Below the pieces are notes generated by a model that saw only the letters and a program-made list of their open reading frames with translations, made no database searches and had not been told where the DNA came from. From positions 16,631,669 through 16,695,668 of the forward strand of contig NC_087072.1 of assembly GCF_026151205.1 (NCBI RefSeq): a stretch of DNA of 64,000 nucleotides, read 5' to 3'. How positions within the stretch are numbered: position 1 is the first letter of the stretch; each line of letters begins with the position of its first letter. The translations under genes and the position numbers were made by a program. Source of the stretch: Bolinopsis microptera (lineage: Eukaryota; Ctenophora; Tentaculata; Lobata; Bolinopsidae). This document shows, in pieces, positions 1 to 12,500 of this stretch.

Positions 1-41
1 TTCTCCCTATCTGAGTTTTACTTATTGGCTGTTTTTTACAG

Positions 42-2213
42 CTAACTCAGTCAACACGACTACTCCCTATGGATACATCTCAGGTAAATGCCGTGGTTGA
101 GCTCATTCGTGACTCCCACAAGTTCGATTCATCTTTAGGTGTATATTATCATAATATGCAGGATGCTTTGCCTCCTTTATCACATGCTTATTCTGACCCC
201 CTGACCGTGTGCTCCTCTGTAGTACTGCGGTTAGAGTGTGGTTCTTATGTGTTCATTTCTGATCTTAAGTCAGGTCCTAAGATACCCCACGTTAGATTGT
301 TTTGTAGTTCCTTAGTTCAGCTCATGTTTCCTTTATCTGATAAGTTGCAACAGTTCTTTAAGCACTTTTTCCCCTGTAAGCACACTTTAGATGTATATTA
401 ATGTTCTGACCACTGCTCACTAGATAAGGATGGCTCTGTAGAGGCTCTCTTAAATTTATATAGCTGCATAATAACTGATAGGTCTCTTAAGTTTAATCTC
501 TTGGAGAGCCAGAAAGTATTAGATGGAATAGTTGCAAGTTTCCACACCTCCATAAGTTCTAAGATTTTAGTTAGATACTCTGACCAGTTGTTTCATTCTG
601 TTGAGGAAGTTCGGGCAGACAAGTCGTACTCTGTTATGATTTGTTCTGCCGAACAGGTACTCCAGAATAGGAAGGAACTAGGTGCCAAGTTAGATAATCA
701 GTCACGTAAACATTCAGTCAAACCCTCTGTCGACTCAGACGAGGATTTCGAGCAAGCACCTAAGTTTAAGAGTAAGAAGTTGAAACGTTCAGATATAGAT
801 TTGCCTAAGTTTTCTGATTATGTAAAGATTGATCCATCTATTTCCAAACATAGTCTAGATTGTATTAAGGAACTGTCTTCCTCTCGTCCCTCATCCAAAT
901 CATCTGTACCACCCAACTCATCTGTACCACCCAACTCATCTGTACCACCCAACTCATCTGTACCACCCAACTCATCTGTACCACCCAACTCATCTGTACC
1001 ACCCAACTCATCTGTACCACCCAACTCATCTGTACCACCTAAATCATCAGCTCAACCCAAATCATCAGCTCAACCCAAATCATCAGCTCAACCCAAATCA
1101 TCAGCTCAACCCAAATCATCAGCTCAACCCAAATCATCAGCTCAACCCAAATCATCAGCTCAACCCAAATCATCAGCTCAACCCAAATCTTCAGCTCAAC
1201 CAAAATCTTCAGCTCAACCAAAATCATCAGTTCAACCCAAATCATCAACTCAACCCAAATCATCAGCTCAACCCAAATCATCTGTACCACCTAAATCATC
1301 AGTTCAACCCAAATCATCAGCTCAACCCAAGTCATCAGTTCTACCCAAATCATCAGCTCAACCCAAATCATCAGTTCAACTCAAATCATCAGCTCAACCC
1401 AAATCATCAGTTCAACCCAAATCATCAGCTCAACCCAAATCATCAGTTCAACCCAAATCATCAGCTCAACCTAAATCTTCAGCTCAACCAAAATCATCAG
1501 CTCAACCCAAATCATCAGCTCAACCCAAATCATCTGTACCACCTAAATCATCAGTTCAACCCAAATCATCAGCCCAACCCAAATCATCAGCTCAACCCAA
1601 ATCATCAGCTCAACCCAAATCATCAGATCAACCCAAATCTTCAGCTCAACCAAAATCTTCAGCTCAACCAAAATCATCAGTTCAACCCAAATCATCAACT
1701 CAACCCAAATCATCAGCTCAACCCAAATCATCTGTACCACCTAAATCATCAGTTCAACCCAAATCATCAGCCCAACCCAAGTCATCAGTTCTACCCAAAT
1801 CATCAGTTCAACCCAAATCATCAGTTCAACCCAAATCATCAGCTCAACCCAAATCATCAGTTCAACCCAAATCATCAGCTCAACCCAAATCATCAGTTCA
1901 ACCCAAATCATCAGCTCAACCTAAATCTTCAGCTCAACCAAAATCATCAGCTCAACCCAAATCATCAGTTCAACCCAAATCATCAACTCAACCCAAATCA
2001 TCAGCTCAACCCAAATCATCTGTACCACCTAAATCATCAGTTCAACCCAAATCATCAGCTCTGGATCAGAAATGGATCCTTCCCAGCCTACTATCCTTAC
2101 CCACAGCTTCACCTCTACCTTCCTCCAACCTTGCCTGGAAGTTCATCCTACTACTGTGCTTAGTTCTTTTAGATCTGCGTTTAAATTATTATAACCGAGT
2201 TAAATTATTTTGA
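42..2213 (+). pseudogene. Unrecognised repeat-rich reading frame with one in-frame stop
   Basis: A splice-acceptor-like TTTTTTACAG ends at 41, and one frame is open from 42 to 2213 except for a single TAA at 399-401. Positions 69-398 and 402-2210 are the same frame, so this looks like one protein of about 720 residues with a nonsense codon. The first ~285 residues are complex sequence I do not recognise. Residues 290-670 are a run of about 64 hexapeptides of the type SSVPPN and then SSAQPK, with V/T/D/L substitutions. After the repeat this frame ends in a hydrophobic tail of about 50 residues. The +1 frame gives a more protein-like end starting EMDPSQPTILTHS, so a second frameshift is possible. 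It may be a decayed host gene, a retroelement gag-like ORF, or a gene using readthrough. No function is assigned. Confidence 0.5.
900..2060 (+). repeat. 18-bp coding minisatellite with higher-order units
   Basis: About 64 tandem copies of an 18-bp unit. The first eight are TCATCTGTACCACCCAAC-like; the rest are TCATCAGCTCAACCCAAA-like. Every unit keeps the frame. A composite block marked by the ...TCAACTCAACCC... unit and TCTGTACCACCT recurs at about 1231, 1681 and 1969. The offsets are 450 and 288 bp, which are 25 and 16 units. The array therefore grew by duplication of multi-unit blocks as well as single units. Confidence 0.95.
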
Positions 2214-2483
2214 AGGTATTGAAGTATTGAATGATATTATGATTGATGTTGTGCAAAACTATTACTACCGCTTTATTACTGCCAATTGCTGTTACAATTT
2301 GTAGAAACTGATTTATACATTTATACATATGATATCAAAAAATCAAATCTCAAAAATAACAAAGTAACAATCTGCTCTCTTTAATTATTGAAATCCATCC
2401 AAGTAAAAAGTTGTATTACCAGAGAGGTTAAATTTAAATTTCAAACAACCTTGTCTACAGCTTCTTGGAAGAAAATGGAACCG

Positions 2484-3237
2484 GATTCTAGTGGACGTTC
2501 TGAAACTGGTAGGGCTACAAAACTAAGTTGGAACACATCTTGTTTGAATACTGTTGAACCAAATTCAACTCTCTGCAACAACACAAGCAGACAAAATTTC
2601 TCAAAATCCGTTTTATCTGCTCAACTGGTTCTAAATTCTTGAATCCAGCCAAGGGTATAATGGGTGTTCTGGGAGTGCTAGTGCCACAAAACTTTGTGGG
2701 AACACTATTAGGGTCAATACCAAACGATTCCTACCTGTTTTGGGGCCATCCGACGAGTTTTAGAAAAATGTTCATTTTTGATCATTTCGTTCATTCCATG
2801 ACTCAGGGAGTCTTGGGCGACTATTTTGACGTCAAAATATTTAGTAAACACATCCCCCTACACCGTACAATCATCTCCAGCACTCTGCAGCCCCTTTAAC
2901 AGACTGAAATGACCGTATCAATATCGGATACTCAGGAACCAGCTTTTTGATACGGAAATGGAATTAAGTCTCTAGTGGGCGTTCTGGGAGTGCTAGGGCC
3001 ACCAAACTTTGTAGGAACACTATAAGGGTCAATACCAAACGATTCCGACCTGTTTTGGGGCAATCCGACGAGTTTTAGAAAAAAAATTCATTTTTGTTCA
3101 TTCCGTTCATTCCGTGACTCAGGGAGTCTTGGGCGACTATTTTGACGTCAAAATAGTTAGTAAACACATCCCCCTACACCGTACAACCATTTCCAGCACT
3201 CTGAAACTACTTTAAAAGACTGAAATGACCGTATCAA
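2484..3237 (+). repeat. Tandem 315-bp repeat, two good copies plus one degenerate
   Basis: The segment from 2662 (GGGTGTTCTGGGAGTGCTAG) to about 2920 recurs from 2977 to about 3237 with scattered substitutions. Both copies share ACCAAACGATTCC, GACTCAGGGAGTCTTGG and TTTTGACGTCAAAATA. A more diverged copy is visible at about 2484-2640. The small ORFs here (2388-2899) follow the repeat and have no family signature. The rest of 2214-2480 shows nothing I can identify. Confidence 0.8.
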
Positions 3238-3388
3238 AATGCCTCAAAAACCGTATCATCTGGTTCCACAATCTCGGATTCATCTTCTGGACTTCAGATG
3301 TAACACGCCAAAACCAAAGTATTAAAGCTTTTTGGCAAGCATCGAGTACGATACGACGCGCAATTGTGCTTGAAGTGACGACGCGCAC

Positions 3389-3432
3389 GAGCGATAAGGA
3401 GCTACTTATCGCTCGATCGACCGAGCGATAAG
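3389..3432. repeat. Three alternating copies of decamer GAGCGATAAG
   Basis: GAGCGATAAG occurs at 3389-3398, inverted as CTTATCGCTC at 3405-3414, and direct again at 3423-3432. Either neighbouring pair can form a 10-bp stem. The block is GC-rich against AT-rich surroundings and lies just beyond the truncated 3' side of the LINE endonuclease ORF. Confidence 0.85.
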
Positions 3433-3448
3433 TCCGCGCGGCACCCGA

Positions 3449-4804
3449 CTACCATGAGCCTAAGAGACTGTAAGAGAAATCACCAAGAGAGATCGTAGTC
3501 AAGGTGGCAAAATGGTCTGAAATGTCAACTGTCAGGACATTGCAACTGAGAGTATGCTGAACATCGTTGCTGTAGACATGATCAATTAAGGTCCTGCTGT
3601 GACTTGTAACTCGTGTTGGTCGTGCAACAAGCTGAAAAAAACCGTATTTCGACATGGTGTCCACTAGATTTTGGCAATGTACATTGTTGCTGTGGTTTAT
3701 GAGGTCTAAATTAAAATCTCCAGCAAACATTATGTGTTTTCTGTTGTGACGGTCTAAGCTTAATAGTACGGAATCAAGTAAAGCTATGAACTTATCGGGG
3801 TCACGTGATGGAGACCTAGAAACGTCAACAATTAGTTTGGTTTTGTTGAGTCCTTTACAGTTGTTAATTTTCACCAACATGAATTCACCTGCCGATTTGG
3901 TGATCTCATCTACGTCCCGGAGATTAGGAATAAATTGTTCAATATTCTCAAACTCACACACTCGCTTATTGATATAAATTGCAAGACCACCACCCCGACC
4001 CGAAGTTCTGTTTGGGCCCTTAAGTAGAGGTTCATGGAAACCCTCGAGTAAAATATCAGTTACGCCATTGGGCAAATTGGATTCAATGAGATTGGTTTCG
4101 TTCAGACATAGGACATCGTACTTGCAGTATGTTTCTATGTTTTCTCGCAGGTGTTCAATATTCTTGATCAGCGATCGAATATTCAGTGAAAATAATTTCA
4201 GCTCGTTTGCTCCTGAGTTCTGTACGTGCTTCTGTTCCTTATATCTACATTCTACCAGTATATTTGAAATTTCATCAAAGTACTCCCTGTCCTGTTCATC
4301 ATCAAGTTGATTACCTATATCATTTGCAATGTTTTCTCTATCATATGGATTAAAAAATAAGTCATGTAGGTGGCTGTAATCATCAAGTAGATGGTGTGGT
4401 TCGTAGTTGAAACCAGGAATCATAGATTCACAACATGTTTTACAACCTAACTCGTGTTTCATACACTTGGAATGTATACTTTTTCCACACCAGTTACAAT
4501 ATCTTAGGTTTTTTGGTGAATAGCACCATCCTGCACAGGAATTGCATTTAACTTTGAATACAGGCCCGAATGCAGGCTTCTCGACTGGTGAATGGCACGC
4601 ATTGATAGGGAGGGCACTGGCTAAACAATCGTAACAGGTCCAAGAAAAGCCTGAAGATATTATGTGCAGGGAATCAGATTTCGAGAGTCTCATACATTTA
4701 GGATGCTTGGTGTCGTTGCAAAGTGAGCAAGTAAGCAGAGGCGCGGTTTTTGGAATACGTTTGTTACATTTATCACAAACTTTCGCTTTGGGTAAGCTTG
4801 ACAT
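3449..4804 (-). mobile_element. LINE fragment: PHD-finger plus AP-endonuclease ORF, RT missing
   Basis: An intact 451-residue ORF with no frameshift. Residues ~8-60 hold a Cys/His cluster (CDKCNKR, CSLCNDTKHPKC, CYDC) of PHD type. A second Cys cluster follows at ~87-125 (CNSC, CNWCGKSIHSKC, CKTC). From ~205 to 440 it reads as the endonuclease/exonuclease/phosphatase fold of CR1/L2/Jockey-like LINEs: SLNIRSL, LCLNET (catalytic Glu), RGGGLAIYI, AGDFNLDL (catalytic Asp/Asn) and ISDHFA (Asp-His). The ORF then breaks off after about 12 unrelated residues, and no reverse transcriptase follows before 3449. LINEs usually lose the 5' end, so a 3' loss with an intact endonuclease half points to deletion or to a retained gene. 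The ATG at 4804 is the natural start. Confidence 0.85.
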
Positions 4805-5287
4805 TTAAAGATTGCAATTACCGAGATTCACCGATAAGTATTTATACCTGCGGTCTCTATATATAGATATACCAAGAGAAAGAAAAAGGAGGAGGAGAAA
4901 AGAGAGGAAGAAGTAAGAAAAATAAGAAAATTAATTTGATAAATCTAACGAGAACTTTCAGTTCTGTGTGAGAGATTATCGTCAAAAATTAAAAATTGAA
5001 AAACGAAAAACTGTGTTTACAATTTACTCTTTACTAGACTGAAAATTCTACTTTTTGGTTACCTAGCAACCGTAGAGATTCAGACATTTTATGTTGCACT
5101 TGGCAACAGCTTGCTTGTGTTGTTGTAAGTCACTAGTCAGTGTGTCTGTCAGTGTATCTGCATAGTGCAGAGTGTGTACAATGTATTTCAGTGCCGAGTA
5201 CATGGCACCGGAATCGCGTGTGGCAAATTCCGCCGAATGTATTATTCATGATTCATCAACATTACATTACAGCCTGAGGTCCCTTAC

Positions 5288-5426
5288 TACTGGGGGGCGC
5301 CTAGCCTGTCATTCCGCCTTATCTCATAATGTGATTATGGGGACGGGGGACCCCAGGCTATTATGGCTATAATGTATTCATAAACATAGAGATTCGGCGG
5401 AATGCCAAGCTGAGTGCCGCCCAGTA
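5288..5426. mobile_element. MITE with ~38-bp terminal inverted repeats
   Basis: The left end TACTGGGGGGCGCCTAGC pairs with the right end ...GCCGCCCAGTA. The arms, about 38 bp, also share CATTCCGCC and a final ATCTC/GAGAT. The middle carries GGGGACCCCAGG. A second, truncated copy in the opposite orientation lies at 31068-31155. No ORF; a non-autonomous DNA element. Confidence 0.75.
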
Positions 5427-6579
5427 ATATTACGCAGGAAATTTGTATTATATAATTGAAATACCGTATTCAATTTTACAAGCAAATAAAATTTAGGACA
5501 TAGTATTGATTGTTGATTGAGGTTAAATATTTTAAAACTCTTATATTAATACAACAGTGTACTCCAAGCCTACATTGCTGACTGCAAATCTGACTGAAGT
5601 TATAGTTAGTCAAGGAAATACTCAAACATTATACAAATTTGAATATCTTAATGCTCATTTCAATAGAGTTAGGTTAAATCCTGATAAGCTGGATATTTCT
5701 TTTCAGTAGTATTAATAATTTACATATAATAGACGATATTACCATAATATATCACATCCTCATCTAATATCTCCCCCATTATCACGTAGTTAAACAGTTA
5801 AACAAAGCTGCATGTTAAGCAGAATGCCATCGTTCCTCGATCAAATCCTGATGCGATATTTTGCATATTTAGCGAAAATCCTTGGTCAGCAGGTATTAGT
5901 GACTGTAAGAAAATTATTTTTATTGCCACCCTCCATGATTCCGGAGACGTTGTTCCAACTCCACTTGCTGATAAAACCTCCACTGTACTACTTTTTTCTG
6001 CACAGTTCCCCGAAGTTACGCATGCAGGAATGAGGACAATGTCAGGTATCAGCAGTCCCCTAAAATTTCAACTGAAAAAAGTAAAGTTAATAATCCTTTG
6101 AATTGCAATCGAAGATTAAAATTACAGGGACGACTGCAATTTTAATTCAATATAAAGATCACTATTTAATGCATAAAATTAATTATCAAAATTCTTATCT
6201 GATCAATACTCATATCTCAGACGTTATAATTCATACATGCTACATAAATCTGTCTCCTCCAAGTCGTTGGAATGGCCTGCAATCTGCATCACAAACATCA
6301 GAAGACGCTGAAGACGCTGAAGACGATTTACACATTTATTTTTAAAGCGACTGCTAAATAAAAATTTCGTATCACTTATATGTTTTGAACAACCCCCAAC
6401 ACATGTGTTGTACGACGTGACAGGTTTCTCCATTCCACTCGATTTAATGCTAACTGACGTACTGATGTTGTCAACACCAGACGAAATACGATATGCCATA
6501 ATGAATACCCTCATAAATAATCACAGATAAGGTACATGTAGTAAAATTTCATTTGTCCGTTGTTTCGTAAAATCTTGAC
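5427..6579. other. Spacer with no supported gene
   Basis: AT-rich. It contains short ORFs on both strands (minus strand 5798-5983 and 6224-6514, plus strand 5812-6345) with no recognisable domain and no coherent exon chain. I see no RNA gene or repeat of note. GAAGACGCT is repeated three times at about 6301. Confidence 0.5.
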
Positions 6580-9500
6580 ATGTCCTTGCCTGATTTTATA
6601 ATAAAGTATTTTGAGGCTCATCATGTAGCAATATTGATATTCCTGTTTGTTGGACTGTTATTTGCTATAATAGGAGGTAAGTATACTTAGAGATTCTCTA
6701 ATGATAAATAACATTCGGTGGACTACAGATGGAAAATAAAAGGAAGACTATGCTATTGCTATATACGAATGTTACAACGGGCGCTTAAATATCTAAAATA
6801 TTTCAGGGACGTACTATTGTATCATAGCAGAGCTCCAAGTTAGATATTTAAGACGCTACTTGAAGAGTTTATACGAGAGTGTCCCTGCAGGCGAAAATTT
6901 AGAGGGTGTAAGTTTTACGGTTAACGATATATTAGGGTTACGATATATAGTGCATTAAAGTAACAATTCTTTTAGTACAAATAATTTGAGTGCTTGAAGA
7001 AGATAATCCCAACAATATCATGTACAGAAAAATCACAAGATTAAATTTTCTCCATTTTTTGAGATAGTACTGTAACCAACAAATAAACGTGCACTAAATT
7101 CCAGGGTTTTGAAGTAACAGTATCTGGGAGCCCAGTTTTAAGAGTCAAATCTCCTCAACCTGTTGTTTCTGACGGAGAAGAGCCTGGTACATCTGAAATG
7201 GTATGCTTGGAAAAATTGGAAACTAAAGATTAAATTTTCTCCATTTTTTGAGATAGTACTGTAACCAACAAATAAACGTGCACTAAATTCCAGGGTTTTG
7301 AAGTAACAGTATCTGGGAGCCCAGTTTTAAGAGTCAAATCTCCTCAACCTGTTGTTTCTGACGGAGAAGAGCCTGGTACATCTGAAATGGTATGCTTGGA
7401 AAAATTGGAAACTAAGAATACCCGTAAATCATATCGTATATATATAAATATAGTACATGAACAATGTACATTGTACATTTATCTAGATATACATCCAATC
7501 AAGCACTACTAATTTCCATTTGCTACTTTATTCACCCGCAAAGGTCAGCGAATTGAATTTAACTTTTAGAGGTCGAGACAGTGTGCAATGCGCTGTACTG
7601 TCAACATTTTTCTTGTAACATAGATAGCGTCCCAGTAGGCTCAAATATATACTAAACATCATTTCAGGACGATCTTACAGTTACCTCAGTACAAACTGGC
7701 GCTAACATTGAAAACGCTGCATTACCTGACACGCAAAATCTATTGAATGCTGACGAGAATTCTACAATTACAGGTGTTACTCTAGTTTTAAATGCGTTGG
7801 AATAAAAATGTATAAGTTATATGACTTGTACAGGGTGACCTCCAGCTGATAAGGAAAAGTTTCAAACCAATTGGAAGTGTTCAATCTTTCAATCTATTTT
7901 GCTTGAGATAACACAGCCCAACATCCTACAGAAACAGTTAATAAAGGCAAGGGAAGAGCTAAATCGAAGCGCAATTCTTCTGATAAGAACAGGGAATGCA
8001 CTTTGTGCGGGAATTTTGATAGTAACTATGTTATGGTGTACAGCGATTCCGCAAAGAACAAATCAGAAACTGCTAAAACAACTTTTGAGAACATACTTTA
8101 CCTCCTCAAAGGTTACTTCCCAGGCGAAATGATGACTTTGTGCAGAAAAGATTTTAGGTCAATTAATCAACTTCGTGCTCAATACTCAAAGGTCAGTAAA
8201 ATTTGTATATGAACTTGAACGAGTGGGTTGAAAGGGTTATCATCGCCATAATATAACCGGCTGATAAACTATAAATTAGTAAGCTAAAGACGATATGTAT
8301 TTTGAAAACTCCTGAAAAAACATTTCGTATCAATTTTTAAATCATCCCCCTCTAGGTATAAATTAGTAAGACACCTAACTTGACAGGTAGAAGAGATGCG
8401 CGAGAAATTGGGAGATCTTAGTTGCAGTCCACTCAAGCGAAAACGAGAGGACACAGGAAAATACGATATCAGACCTCATACCCTTCGAGTATGTACATAA
8501 AGTAGATAGTAATAACTAGTTCCCGATTCCATCAGTCCATAACTAAGCGTGAAATAATACAACTTCGTTAGGTCGATATTTAAAATTACTGCGACTATTC
8601 GATTAAATTAAACAATTTTTAACCATTTCAGAGCACCTCCACTATGACAGAAGATCAGTCGGCCCAGCCACAGCCTCTTCAGCAAGAAGATTTGCTCCTA
8701 ACGATCAGTAGATTGCTAAAATTGGAGAGGAAGAGTATGGTTTCTAAGCTACAGCCGTCAATTTTAAGAGGAGCAAAGTCTGGTGAGATAAAAACTGCGG
8801 TCGCATTTAAAATTTAAGATAGCAGAGGAGTTATAGCTTTAATTCTCCTGTTTACCACTCGGTTCTGGTCTAGCTAACGTGTCGAACTTGAGTACGTGTA
8901 TCGATGGAGAGAAACACACTCAAACTTAATAACGTATCGAAACGGAATATTGTACTCCAGTTGAACTTCATATAAAGCACCTGCACCGTTCACCAGTGAC
9001 CAGACAGTTAGGAGAAGGGAAGCCACTCATTCAGGCCGAGGAGCAAAGGGACAGTGGAGGACCGTCGTCAGCTGTTAAAATTACACATTTTACGTGTCGG
9101 TGTACTAACTACTATTATGAATAAATATGGTACTCGTTCGTTTGCCCCCATTTATTAAGTCTCTCGCTTCACAGGAGATATATTCCCCGGGTCCACGTAT
9201 AATCATCGGAGAATTCTAGCAACATCTCCGTTGGATATAACCAAAGACGTGCAGACGAAGAACTGTGACATCATATACACGTTTTTGAGGAACCTCATGG
9301 ATAAACCCGACGACACTGAAGACGGTGTCAACCACAGGATTGGTATCGCTGTTTCAGTAATTATGAATCTCACTAACCAACAACTGAACATCTACGCAGA
9401 TAAATTAGGAGTTATGATGATCGCTGCTGGTAACTGTATTTAAATTTTTGTTAGTTTAGCAAACAACAAATCATAGTCCATATAAAATATACAATGTTTA

Positions 9501-12500
9501 TTTGATTGTATTGATCCTTGACCTATCAATGATCCTAAAGTTACATATTATAAGGTTTTAGTAAACATTTTCTCTACAGGTCTGCCAAACAGTGCATTAG
9601 ACATCGTTGGCACAATGGGAATCACATGCGGTAGTCAAACTGGTAGAGAAATTATTAAAGATGCAGCGAAGGATTCAAAGTCTCTGATATTAAAAGCGGT
9701 AGAATTTAGCGGAACAAAACATAATACCGAAGAAATTAAAAAATTTCTGGAAAAATTGGCAAAAGAGCCATATTTGTTTATTGGGAGGAGCAAAATGAGT
9801 CACCAGATAATTTATAACGGTCAGCGATAAATATTTTAAGCCTTTAGTTATACTATTCTGATCAAGGTTTTCAAAAATGTTGCCATGATTTTGGCTATAA
9901 CGATTTCTTCAATATCATGGTAACTGCCAATAAATCAGCATATTATACGCAGTTTCAATTTTAAACAAATATTATTGCTTATCGTCTTAATCTCTTAATA
10001 ATAAAAATAATACTATACGTGAATTAGGGTGACTCAAACAGCTAATTATTAATATCTCAGCGACGGGAGGAGTAAGTATAGCATATGAGTGTGACGCTGA
10101 GTTGTTAGCTAATGTGGACAACCCTTTGTCACCTGCTGTGGATATTGTAGGGGATAACTTCAATCGAAACATTGGAAATGAAATATGGGGAAAATCAGTG
10201 CCAATTGATGTGTTTCACATTGCTGGAATACTGAGACAAGTAAGAGCGCTACCAACCCTTTCATGGACTAAGCCCGAAATTCCACTCGAGAAATTGGAAG
10301 GTGAGCGAACACAGCAAGAGTTTTAACTGTAATATTATGAAATATTTAAAAAGTAAAGCTTGTTTGAAGCCAGCCAGATCTGGACTTACTTTAATATACT
10401 AAAACTTTGTGACCCACGCTCCATCCCCCACCGGACCTGTTACCAACTTACAGTTATTATCTTCCTCAGTAAGTCATCTCTGCCCATCGACTACTGATTT
10501 AAATCAGTTTTCTCTGGATTCAGAATATCTTGTCATGATAGTATTAGTAAACAGAGATGACGATCTATCAGACTGTAAAGAATGGATAGATACTCATCTG
10601 CATCATCCACTAAGGGAAGTGATGGACCAAGCGACCGTGACTGTACCTCTCGGGATTATACCGGAGAATCAGACAAGTACTGCTGCCAATGTGAAGATTC
10701 TAATGGAGTGTGAGCAGTATATGAACAAGTCAAATGTAATTATTTAGCGAGTCACGTAGATTTCGATATCTAATCCTCTAGCTTTACAATTATAGTTCAC
10801 GATATGTGTGGCAAACATGTCCTGGAAACTCTGAATGATATAAGCAAAGAATTTAATCATATTCACTACACGGTAACATAACTGATAACACATATTATTT
10901 TAGCTGACATATTTTTATGGTGACTATCTTACACGGGAGAGGTTACAAGGAGCTAAGATAAGCCTCTCTAGTGTGCCCGATTTACATCTGCACAAGACCG
11001 TGGAAGCAGATGGAAACTTCCATACACTTATAACGTTGCTAACGGTAAACACAAAAATGTACCTATTCCACGAATCCGATTATCCGACAACAATTCCTCC
11101 GTCCTCTTCGGTGTTTTTACTCTTTTTAAAGTAGAGGCATAGGAACGGATAGTATTATGCATGTATTTCACCAAATCTCCTCATAAATGTTATGTATCGT
11201 AGCGTAGACACACTCGCACTACCGGTAAATTTTTTATCTTGAAAAAAAGTGAGTAGTTTTGATTTGATTTTATTTCTTTTCAGTGTATCATGAAAATGAT
11301 TCATTCAGAGGAGAGCAAGCTTGACAGGGCGTCATTTACGGGAGCCTGTTATTCTTTGGGTAACTCAAAAGCAGCAACTACGAAGGTCAAGGCGAATTAC
11401 AGCAAAACTCGTAACGCTTTCATTATATATTATCAAGCCGTACTACATTCAGCTTGGTTGGAAATGCTTAATGATTATCCCGTGATGAAGGAAGAATTGG
11501 AGTCTGCTAAAAAAGAAGGGAAGGAAGCTTTTCTTACAAAATTAAGGTTAGAAACTTTTAGAAACAGAAAAAGTTGTAAACTTTTATACTCTTTTTTAGT
11601 ATGTGGGCGTGGGGTAAAATATTTAAAGCCCCTAGGCCCTTATTCAGACTCCTTATGGGCTGTAAAGTTCCAATGAAGTATCAAGTTTGATATGTGGCAA
11701 GAAAATCACCTAAATCGCACCTTTAAAGCTTCAAGAAGTGAGGTAACAAATTAGTTCAGTGGATCTGCACTAACTTATCAGAAGGAATATACTCGTATCC
11801 GGGAGTTGCCATTACCCCAACAGTTACCATCAAATGAGTTTCTATTTCAGGTTTAATGTGAAGTTACTGTTAAAACGTATCCTTCAGTTCAACAAATCCC
11901 AATGGGTCAGAAATAGACCATTACTATCTTGCAGACATTGTCAGGTACTTAGTCGCTCTTGTCAAATGAACTTTATTGAGGCAGCATAACAGCATTGAAC
12001 ATTGAACATACAAAATTATATACTGATTCCTTTTCTTTTGAAAAACATCGGTATCATTATTCGGTCTTGCAGCTATTCGACTGTACAGCACTATGATTCT
12101 TTGCTAGATTAAAATATAGAATACACATTATACATGCTATATGCGTGGATAATTAAAACAAGGATTTGACTCTTGGCAATACGACTTATTGGCAATACAA
12201 TGGGAGAAAACAATAAACTTGCACAATATCGACTATTCAAACTTTCGTACTTCAACATCACTTGTCATAAGAAAATGTTCGCTGTATCGCAATTAAAATT
12301 CATTTATCAATACCTTTTAACCAAACCAGTATTTTAATCATACTAAATTCGCAGCAAGAGTACAATAATAGAGGATTACTGCAACTACATTTAAGGGATA
12401 AACATCAATTGAAGGATGAGTCTGCAGCGGCCATCATCGAAGCGGACTTTAGCCACCTTTTCGAAATCGATGAACTGTGAGTTTAAACTAAACACCAATT

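Noticed and set aside
818-1740. Antisense ORFs across the 18-bp array (poly GGTDEL, MIWVEL)
   Set aside because: They are the reverse reading of the same repeat and have no independent sequence.
900-2060. Regular direct repeats resembling a CRISPR array
   Set aside because: There are no unique spacers, the units are contiguous and coding, and the genome is eukaryotic.
10409-10469. Upstream extension of exon 12 from the ACTTACAG acceptor
   Set aside because: With the exon 11 donor at 10300 (phase 1) only the TTCCTCAG acceptor at 10469 keeps frame and continues the domain.
10796-10872. Extra exon VHDMCGKHVLETLNDISKEF in the DUF6589-like gene
   Set aside because: It needs a phase-1 entry that the good upstream donor does not give, and skipping it produces a family-like continuous sequence.
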